Below, piece by piece: positions 55,500 to 64,000 of a DNA stretch of 64,000 nt (positions are counted from its first letter, which is position 1; each line of letters begins with the position of its first letter). The position numbers and the translations under genes were made by a program. The stretch is from Opisthocomus hoazin. Taxonomy: Eukaryota; Chordata; Aves; Opisthocomiformes; Opisthocomidae. Below the pieces are notes generated by a model, which saw nothing but the letters and a program-made list of their open reading frames with translations, made no database searches and was not told where the DNA came from. The DNA lies in contig NC_134431.1 in assembly GCF_030867145.1 (NCBI RefSeq), positions 10,927,089 to 10,991,088 of the forward strand. Reading direction: 5' to 3'.

Positions 55500-55870
55500 T
55501 CATCATCCCTCTGCTGCTTCAGAAGGTCCGTCCTTCCGTCGCTCTTTACCCCTCATCCTTTCTTTGCTGGTTCTTGGCCTTCTTGGTCCTTACCTCGCTC
55601 ATTTTCCCTCTTCTCATCTTCCCTGCGCCAATTCATAGCGTCCACATTCTTTCGTCGTTCTCTCTCATCCTGTCTCCACCGCTTCTTGATATCTTTGTCC
55701 TTAACTTGCTCATTTTCTCTCCTCTTCTCATCATCCCTGTGCCATTTTATTGTTTCTGCATTTTTCTGCGGCTCCACGCTTCTTTTGAGATAGTCTTGTC
55801 GCCTCCTCCTCTTTTTTAACATATCCCTTTCCCTGGCACGAGCCTGCTTTTCTTTCTGGGAAAGAAAAGC
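55500..55870 (-). repeat. Degenerate ~111-base tandem repeat, coding-like
   Basis: On the + strand, 'tccttacctcgctcatttt' at 55587 and 'tccttaacttgctcatttt' at 55698 head two units 111 bases apart. Each is followed by collinear 'ctcttctcat', 'ccctg(c/t)gcca' and 'cattctttcgtcg/catttttctgcgg' words. A partial unit lies to the left (tccttccgtcgctc from about 55528) and a more diverged one to the right (to about 55870). The repeat is pyrimidine-rich on + and therefore A/G-rich on -. Its units are the basis of the ORF at 55553-55921. Confidence 0.75.
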
Positions 55871-55921
55871 TTTACGGGGCATCATGAGCTGCTGCTGTAC
55901 CTGTAATAATATCGTATCCAT
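55553..55921 (-). CDS. Unassigned repeat-built ORF, 122 codons, possible relic
   Basis: An ATG-started frame (CCATGG context) encoding a highly charged protein. It opens MDTILLQVQQQ, then MPRKAFLSQKEKQARARERD, followed by two clear units of the pattern K(D/N)-x-KKR-x-R-x-D...KN-x5-W-x-R-x-DEKR-x0-1-EN-E with period 37-38 residues (tryptophans at 60 and 98). A third unit continues below 55553 but in another frame: the GAAAGGATGAG...CGACGGAAGGACG stretch is recognisable after the stop, which suggests a frameshift. I do not recognise the gene. Such Arg/Lys/Glu repeats occur N-terminally in some Helitron- and other transposon-encoded proteins, but that link is a guess. It sits inside the ADNP 5' intron, on the same strand. 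No neighbouring exon was found. Confidence 0.25.
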   Translation of the reverse strand: MDTILLQVQQQLMMPRKAFLSQKEKQARARERDMLKKRRRRQDYLKRSVEPQKNAETIKWHRDDEKRRENEQVKDKDIKKRWRQDERERRKNVDAMNWRREDEKRENERGKDQEGQEPAKKG

Positions 55922-57735
55922 GGAATAATATACTATACATGCACTCAGTCAGGCACCAACAACTCTAATTTGGAGCTGAATACTTCAGACACTAAGCCAA
56001 GATAATTTACTGCTGCCTCTCTTTCTTTCATAAAGCTCTGCTAGCTCCATATCAGATAATGACAGGCATGTTGCTATGTTCAGCTCCAGGCACACACCTA
56101 ACTGGCACCTCTGCAGCTGGCGCGCATGTAGCACTGACATGTCAGCCCCCGAAGACCCCAGGCCTAAGCCTTATGGTTTCGCTCCCCTCCCTCTTACAAC
56201 TCCTCCCACAGAGTTTTAACCAGCCACTTGGCGTTACTGCATCCAATTTAAGGAAGAGGCCGATAGAGTTGTGAAGGAACCTTGTGAATGTTCAAACCTT
56301 GGCTGCTTCTCTTACTGGAGATCTACATCTAATGAAACTTCAGGGTGCTTATTTATCTTTTCAGACCTCCACCTCTACCAAATTTGGTTGAAAATGGCCA
56401 ACCTTTTTCTTGGCTGGGAGGAGGGAGGGGGGATTAGGAGACAAGCCACAATCTGAAAAATGGTATAAACTTTGTTTGCTTGGGAAACCTGGCCAAAACA
56501 TTTAACTGCAGTTAATGAAATAAGTCCTGACTCATCTACTCAAACTTCCTCCAAGTATGTTACATCTTGCTATTCACAAGAACAAAGGAAAAAAGAATGT
56601 GACTATTTACTTGGAGTTGCTGCCAACAGCATTTGTGATGAGTGGGGCGTTTTGGTTTTGTTGTTTTGGGGCATTTTGTTTGTTTTGTTTTTAGAGAGGT
56701 GTCAATGAAGACTACCTTTTAACAAATTGTTTTACTTTTGGTCATTTCTCTGTAGTCATCCAACACATTCACATCTTTACATTTACTGGTGTTAATATCT
56801 GCAATTTTGAAATCATGAAAACCAAAACAGACCACAGACAGAATTTATGCTATTACTAATATCCTTTAAATACTCTTCTGTACCCATTGAGCAACGTTTC
56901 GGAAATGTCAAACTGCAGTTGTGGCCCAGGTTTGGTTTTCTTTGTTTGGTTTTGAATTTTTGTTTAGAAGAGAGTTTTGCAGAGGTCTAATCAAAATGAA
57001 AAGTGCAGAAAGGACAAAATTACTAGATTAGAATACTTAAGCAAAGCCTAAAACAAAATTAAACAAATGTACTTTTAAAATTTAGCTACCTTATGGAAAG
57101 CACTTGTTCCCAGCATGCAATACTCCATCTTTTTCCTACAGAAAAAGCAATGTTTCAAACCCTTATTCTAAAAGCTGTTCCTTTTCTCTACATAATACCC
57201 CCCCCCGCACACTTAAACCCACTGCTCTCATCTGTTGCCTTTGTCAGGTGTGTATCATGACCCCATAGTTTTCATTCCAATAATTCAAACCCAAAATCTC
57301 TTAATGTCCATAATACTAAAAGGGAAGGGCTGCAGCAGAGTGAAACAGCATAATCAAAAAAATGCATGCAGTTTGGTAACAAGTTAGTGCATAAAATTCA
57401 GATTATGCTAAAAATTACTTCATTAAAAAGTGTAGGATAGCTCTCTACTAGACAGCCTGTTTTTAACTATTTCTCAAGAACAGTTATCATTAAAATCAGA
57501 AAGCAATGAGAATCCAGGATCAACACCATCAGTGCAACCTGGACACTCTAAATCTTTAAATTACTTTTAATTTCTCTATCGGCTGTCTGGCAATACTACA
57601 ATATTGTTGTTTACTAGAGCATACTTAAATTACTAACTTTTTAAACGTACATTATCTTTACAATGTTACCAGTAACCTGATTTCATTCCAATAACAATAG
57701 CATGTTAAACCAAACCTTACTTAATGCAAATGATT

Positions 57736-57762
57736 CTCCCTCCCTCCCCCCCCGCCCCGCCC
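57736..57762. repeat. C-rich run (G-quadruplex potential on - strand)
   Basis: ctccctccctcccccccccg followed by ccccgccc gives several C tracts of three or more. On the - strand, the transcribed sense of ADNP, these are G tracts able to form a quadruplex. A shorter C run lies at about 57200. Confidence 0.7.
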
Positions 57763-58699
57763 AAGGCAAGCACTGACATTGAAAATCTGTCATTTTAAAA
57801 AAACTCTTTGGGGACTAATTGTTATATTTTCTTTCATTTGTTTTTTGTTCGTTTGTTTGGGTTTTTCCCCCCCTTCCTTTGGCTTCATTTTTTCATTGTT
57901 GTTAACTACAGTATTCCTCCCTCCCTTCCCTTTATACATATCCCAGCCCACTTTGACAGACCAATTTACATACAAATGATAGAAAATATCTTAATAAAAA
58001 ACATTTCAGTTGAATTTTCAAAATTAAACGTTTTAATTGAGATTGAGATAAGAAATGTCATATTCCAAAGAATAACTTAAAGGGACATCCAACCGAAATC
58101 ATGTATCTTTGAACTTCCATATCACAAGTCACAGGTTTTTCACCAGTTTGTTGCAGCATGAGAGACTACTTCAGGCAGTCTGGTCATTTCTCTTGTAGTC
58201 AAAATCATCTTTCACTTTTGCCTCTGCTGGTTTCAATAAACCAAAAGAGGGAGAAAATATTTAAACCAGGAAACTGACACGCAGTGAAGCTGCCAGACTG
58301 ACTGAGCTCAAAGCTCCCCACACCCCCAATTTTTCTAGAGCTCAAGTTGGTGTTCCTTTAAGTTCAAAATGTCCAAACATCAGAAGTAAACAGAACTATC
58401 CTTTCAACTATTTTTTGCCCATACTTCGCCAAATGAAAATCTTAACTCCTCCCAATCTATTCAGTACATATTACGAGGCATTTACCTCCAAAATTAATGG
58501 TGCTTGGGCGTCTCAGACTCATTGGACAAGTTTCATGCAAAAGCCTCCAAAAATAATTCTCCTTCCAGAACGCCCACCTCAGCGATTATATTACACCTAC
58601 TGTGTGAGGCCAAAGCCCGGACATAGAAGAAGAAGGATCATATCCTGCTGTACAAAACAAAGTGTTAAAGACAAGAGATAAGAAACGCAATCAGGGCAA

Positions 58700-59020
58700 T
58701 CTTACATTTATAATGTACTTTTCATTGCAAAAGACTCCAAAGCTAGTTATAAACCACATTTACGGTACCTTTACTGACACGGAGCTACTGTAGAGTGCAC
58801 TCCAGCAAGTTAACAGTGCTGCAGGAAGTTTTAGCAGGTTTGTGGCTTAAACAACAGATTTCCGCTGGGTGATGCTACCCGAGGAATATTCTGGTGCTCA
58901 GATTTCAATTAGGTGACCCAATTCAGAAATCCAGCAGGATACAGAGATGAATGCTCCTATTCGGACTTTATAACCTTTTGACTGCAGTGGTTAGGACCTC
59001 AGTTTACACCTCATCTGCGC
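58700..59020 (-). repeat. Ancient vertebrate LINE/SINE 3'-end relic
   Basis: Read on the - strand, the segment begins with 'cagatgaggtgtaaactgag' and 'gtcct' (59017-58994). It passes a 'gtcaaaaggttataaag' part and ends with 'gaaaagtacattataaatgt' and 'aag' (58723-58701). The pair 'gatgagacgttaaactgaggtcc' ... 'gaaaagcgctatataaatgc' marks a very old 3' end found across fish and tetrapod genomes, here in the right order and about the right spacing. I do not recall the family name with certainty (an L2/SINE-type tail). Confidence 0.5.
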
Positions 59021-61163
59021 TATCAGTCCCAGCAGCATAGCTGCACCCTGTACAGATGAGGTACACTTAGTAAAATACCAACACATTTCCTTGTATAGGT
59101 AATTTTTCCTTAGAAGCTTCCCATACAAACACAGTCCCACCTTAAATTACACGACTATGAGAGGATCAAACAAGTGACATGGCTGTCAGCCACAACCCTA
59201 AGGACATACATTCATTTGGGAAGCATTCAGATTAAAATTTTCAGTTACAATGCTGTGAAATAAACCCTTTCAGCTAATAGCATGTAAATGATTATGCTGC
59301 TGTAGGAAGACTGATACCTCTTCAACTCACATCACCCGTGGACAGAAACTCGGTCTTGAATGGGAAATGCAAGACATAACATTAGTATCATGAAGTCTGG
59401 AACAACCAAATCTGAAGTTCATAAAAATCAAAATTTGTTGAGTCATTTGTAACTACTTTTCCAAGTAACAAGGTTTTTTACTGGTTAAAATTGTTAGATT
59501 TTAATCTCCATTGATTATTCAGACAGAACATCCACAAATTAAAGCACAAATTGTTTTTCTTCAGCAAGTATGGTTTCAACAGACGATACTAAAACGTTCT
59601 AAGAAATTTAAAAAGACAAAATTCTTAAAATACTTCACAGAGACAAAACTGAGTATCGCATATGCTTTAGTATATCTAGACCGCTAGCCATATCTTCAAA
59701 TAGGTAAGGATGATAGGTTATTTTGTTTCATACTGCACCAGTTTCTAACTGGAAAATAGAATTTCAGCCCCTGTATCTCTGTCAGGGCCAAATTACCTCT
59801 CTCCCACTGAGTCCTCCTTTCAGAAACCACACCTCTGGATGAGGACCGATCAGCCTTGAGAGCAGATCAGTGACAATTAGTGTATCGGTCTGAAGATATG
59901 AATCCCACACTGGGCCTCCCGAAGACCGAATGTCATTTCCCTGCATTGTGCTGCTGACAAGAATCACCAAGCATCTGGCATTTTTCTGACTTTATATAAT
60001 ACAAGTTTCTTTTATTTTAGGTCTTATTTCGCTAGTAATTTACGATGAAGAAGTTCCTGGTTTACATATAACAGTGCGACACAGTAGCATACGTCAGAGC
60101 TGACAGCAGCTGTATGTTCTTGGATGAAATGAAACAAGACTGTTAGCTTCTTGATACTATCTCCCTATTCCAACTACATTTAAAATAAGGTCTACTTTTA
60201 ATGATTTGCCCAGCTAACTGCATTTAATAGCATGCTCTAAAAATCCAGCCATGAAATAGATTTGCCAAGAAGGCTGTTAGTGCAACCTTGAGTGAAATCT
60301 CTTAAAATACAAGAAAAATATGCAAGAAAATTAACCTATGGTTCTCACAGCAACAGAAAAGCAGCCTCCTCAGGTATGCAGGTTAAATGATGCGATATAG
60401 TATGATGGTGTGTAATATTCTATATTCAAATGATGACAATGACAGCCTGTCCCTGCAGCAAGGCAGAAGGAGGCTGGGACTGGACAATTCCAGGACAGCT
60501 GAGCAAGGAAGAGTGAGTCAGGAAGCAGAAAGGTATGTCAGGGAAAAGTGAGCAAATCACAAATACCAAGAGTGGAAGCATCAGGGAGAACAGAGAAGTT
60601 GGAAGAAAGGGAAACTACCAAAAACTTCCTTGAAAAGGTAAGAGTTGCAATTAAGTATCTCCCCTCCCTGCACTGAGTGAACAAAGCCTAATCCCAACAC
60701 ATCTATCGCTGGCTTACATTAAGCATTTTCACTTTCTTCTGTTGGACTCTTCTCTTTCCTCCTTATTTAAGTGTTTCTGGACTAGTTTTCAGAGGTCTGT
60801 GCACCCACATCTCCTGTGAAGGTAATGAGATTTGCAGTTTAACAGCACATCTGAAATGCCAGACAACTACGGGCTCATTTTTCAAGCCCACTATAATCCT
60901 AGGTTGGAGGCTGTTTTGTAACAGCATGCGCTCTATTCTCATGGCAACATTTTAAACACAGAGCACCTCCTCAGCCTTATCAGCTCAACCATCTGCAACA
61001 CCAAGCTTCTGCCCATGTAACATGATGGTCTCCAGCTAACTTCTGTCTAACAAACACCTCTCAACTCCCACCAGGTAATTTTGTGTGCACAGCTGCCGTG
61101 TTAGCCCCAGCACTTACATTCAACCTTAGGCTAGCACATTGGCGAGCACAAGCCCCCAGGCCC

Positions 61164-61215
61164 TCTAACTTGTGTCTGTATCCAAGGTCCTTTAACTTGT
61201 GTCTGTATCCAAAAC
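61164..61215. repeat. 27-base tandem duplication
   Basis: The word aacttgtgtctgtatccaa occurs at 61167 and again at 61194, with similar flanks (ccctct / tccttt). Two copies only. Confidence 0.9.
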
Positions 61216-63730
61216 AGGACTAAGCACATTAGAAAGATATAAAGTGAACAGAAAACACAAATCGGACCCTCTGGAAAAACCTGACATGTTTTAAAAGTAA
61301 GATTATTGGAACTGAAGGAAATCAAAAGATGTATTTTGCTATCTGGTCAAAGCATTGTAAAACTTCAGCAGCACTGTGCACAGGAAACCACCCCAACTCC
61401 CCTCACAGTCCAATAGTATATTTCTTAGAAGTCCCTTTGTAAAAAAAATAATTTAAAAATATTTTTAAATCACTTCAGAGATTAAATAAACTGCCTCCAA
61501 AAATAAATTTAAAGTTGTGTGTCAAGCGAAAAGGACTGTTTCACACTACTTCTCTGAACATCCTACATAAATTTTGCTTCAGGAGAGGAGACAGTCCATT
61601 TAAAATGTGGTACTAAAAAAACCCCCACTTAAAAGCCTTTGGAGCAAATTCTTAGGCTAAAAACCTTAACATGCTGTTTCAGTGGTTATATGCAATTTTC
61701 AGCAAGGGCTTATAAAACTCTGTTTTATGTCTTGTTTTTGGAGCTTACTGTCTAGCTTCAGCTTGGTGACTCTTGCACTAGGAACTCCAACATCCCAAAG
61801 GAAAAACTTCCATGGAAGACAGTTCTAGTGAAAGGAACCCAGTAAGGCTGGTATGTCTTACTCTCCAATCATTTTTTATTTAAAGGTTAAAAAGAAAAAT
61901 CTTCTGCGGTCCAGCAGACAGGGATCTTCCAAGTCATTCACACACTTCTTATTCTTGCTCGATTTCTGGAATTTTCCACTGCTGCCAGAAGCTCCATCTG
62001 GTGGGTGTGTACACTAACTGCAAAACTGAAAGGGAATTAACTATTTCCTTATCAACTTTTGTTTAGTAGTAAAAGTTATGTACACTATGCAATTTCTATG
62101 TCCCAATATAAAACACAAAACCAGCCAAATTTCGATTGCTCTGGGAACCACAACTGCTTACTTCTATCCTTGATGAATAATCTGCTACCTTACACTCTGC
62201 TGGGAATTTCTGCTGGGTTTTCTTATTTTGGTGACATAGGCTGAAGTATGTTAAAGAATGCTGTTAGCTAAATCTCAGTGTTTTCCAAAGAAGGATCTTT
62301 TGAATGTACACGATAAAAAACACATCAATTCTGGCAATCTCTACTGCATTCTGAAAAGCAGTTTTAAATTGCATCCATTCTCCAGGGCATGCTATACTTC
62401 AGTGCATAGGAAATTTTAAATTAGAGGCACTAGCAACTCAAGAAGTAGGCTTACACACCTACCGCCATCTTAAATAATATCTTTTGTGACTGTTCAAGAT
62501 CTCCAAAGATACGCATCCACATATGTGCAGCAAAATCAATATGCAATATACATACTCAGTACGATAGTCTCACTTGTTTAGGGCTAGTTCTTAAAGATTT
62601 CAGTTTGAAATGTAATAAAGCCTGCACATCCTGCCGAAATTTGAAATCGAGACTGGAAATCTCTGAAGCACAAAGGATATTATTTGCTTACACCACGATA
62701 TCCACACTTCAGTGATCAGGAAAAAAGGCTGTGTGAATATGCTCTACAATTCCAAAGTAATCCTCGTCTAGATTGTAGCTAAGCATGATCATTCCCAGAA
62801 TAAAAATTATTTTGGGAATATAAGCATGCTTTATGAATTAGCAATTACATTTAAATTACATCAATCATCTTGAAATGTTCAGTCTAAAGCTCACAAAACA
62901 TTTGTGTTATTAAACAATGGGGCACAAGTGTCTAAAATGTAAGCAATATACACATAATTCATGATTGGATTACACCAATTGTGAAACTGAAATCAGAATA
63001 GACTGAAAGTGAAAATGGTAGTGCTGTCTTCTCTGTGTCATGTTTTCCTGACACCACCACTGTGTCAGCAGCCAGAGCACAGACCTTATCCAACTGAAAA
63101 GGAGCATTTTTCAGGCAGAGCAGCTCCTTCTCTCACCCAAACAGAAGTACTTAGGACTGGGACAAGTAAGGTGGCAGGAAGCGTGGCTCATACCACCCCT
63201 TCCAGTGGCAGCACAGACACAGATACATTGAAACCAATGTGAAACTGCATCCCTTAGTGTGTCCTAGCTAGTAAAATGCATTGCTTGCATGCTGGTAGAA
63301 GTGGCAGAACGAATCAACAAAACAAAAGAGAACATACGAATACTTTTACAAGCTCATCGAAAACCCTGCCAATACATGCTTTCTCAGATAGTAGATGTAT
63401 TAAATATTGAAGGGATCTCGCCCACTGGCTAGCATCTGAGTGATTAAAGTGTAAAAATAGTCAGTGAAGTAGGCTGATGCTAATTGTTTTTCCTTTGCCT
63501 TACCACTTCACACGCTATGCATAAATGCTGGCATTACATGATTGGGTAAAGTCTGTAAACGAGAGCTTGAAATCAGTCTTACCACTTCACATTTCTTACC
63601 TCTTTCCCTTTCTGTCTAAGCATAGCTCCCAAGTTTTCCAATCCCTGACTACATTCCAGCGTTAATCCACCTCAGCTACTGCTGTCTTTGGTCTGACTCG
63701 GGAACCTTCGATATTCAAAAGGCTTCATAG

Positions 63731-63776
63731 CAGCAGCAGCAGGAATGGGGAAACAAAACAACAACAACAAAAAAAT
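63731..63776. repeat. Short CAG and AAC simple repeats
   Basis: cagcagcagcag starts at 63731, and an (AAC)n/A-rich tract follows at about 63752-63776. Simple sequence only. Confidence 0.85.
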
Positions 63777-63946
63777 CACAAACTTAAGTTTGACTTTTTA
63801 TGGAGAAAAAAAAGCATTTTAAGACAATTATTTTGCCTACTTAGATTTCAAGAGACATTTTGCTCCCTTACTGTTGCTGCTATGAATCTGCATCACTAAC
63901 AACTTCTTTGGCCCGGCTGCAGCACAAGGAAAGAACCATCAAATCC

Positions 63947-64000
63947 AGAGTCACATCAGAAATCAATACATAAGAGAGTCGCATCAGAAATCAATATGGA
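63947..64000. repeat. 28-base tandem repeat at window edge
   Basis: Two units beginning agagtc(a/g)catcagaaat start at 63947 and 63975, and the second runs off the window. More copies may follow to the right. Confidence 0.85.

Noticed and set aside
60440..60660. Purine-rich stretch with GAAAG|GTATGT considered as a non-coding exon
   Set aside because: The donor-like site is on the + strand, opposite to ADNP transcription, and no matching acceptor or transcript evidence is available.

Overview
The window is vertebrate nuclear DNA and almost certainly avian. It is made of long AT-rich introns and short exons with GT-AG junctions. Its interspersed repeats are mainly CR1 retrotransposon relics plus a few very old MIR/L2-type fragments; there are no Alu, B1 or L1 copies. 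Two protein genes can be supported. The species cannot be named from the sequence alone.

Left half (1 to about 32.5 kb), + strand: the 3' part of BCAS4, a BLOC-1/cappuccino-related gene. Two internal exons (3505-3606 and 5965-6099) are clear by similarity to human BCAS4. After a 25.8 kb intron comes a probable terminal exon at 31892-31996, whose frame continues without a break to a stop. The first exon(s) and promoter lie left of the window. The introns hold CR1 and MIR relics, including a CR1 that landed inside a MIR, a CpG/CCAAT-box cluster at 18.24-18.46 kb and a 130-base TG/CG tract.

Middle (about 32.5-36.5 kb): intergenic space between two convergent genes, with no supported gene.

Right half (about 36.5-64 kb), - strand: ADNP, the zinc-finger/homeodomain chromatin factor. 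Its three coding exons are all present (44314-44202, 42711-42619, 40702 to the stop at 37562) and give an intact 1113-residue protein. The NAPVSIPQ peptide falls at residues 354-361. The 3' UTR runs to about 36.5 kb. Everything from 44.3 kb to the right edge looks like ADNP 5' intron or non-coding exon territory; no CpG-rich promoter is visible, so the promoter probably lies beyond 64 kb. This intron holds an ancient vertebrate repeat relic (58.7-59.0 kb), an L2-like 3' end (47.4 kb) and a 369-base ORF built from a tandem repeat coding for charged residues (55.5-55.9 kb).

The convergent BCAS4-ADNP order matches the human chromosome 20q13 arrangement. No operon-like, defence or other unusual gene system is present. 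The 55.5 kb tandem-repeat ORF is the best unexplained coding-like signal.
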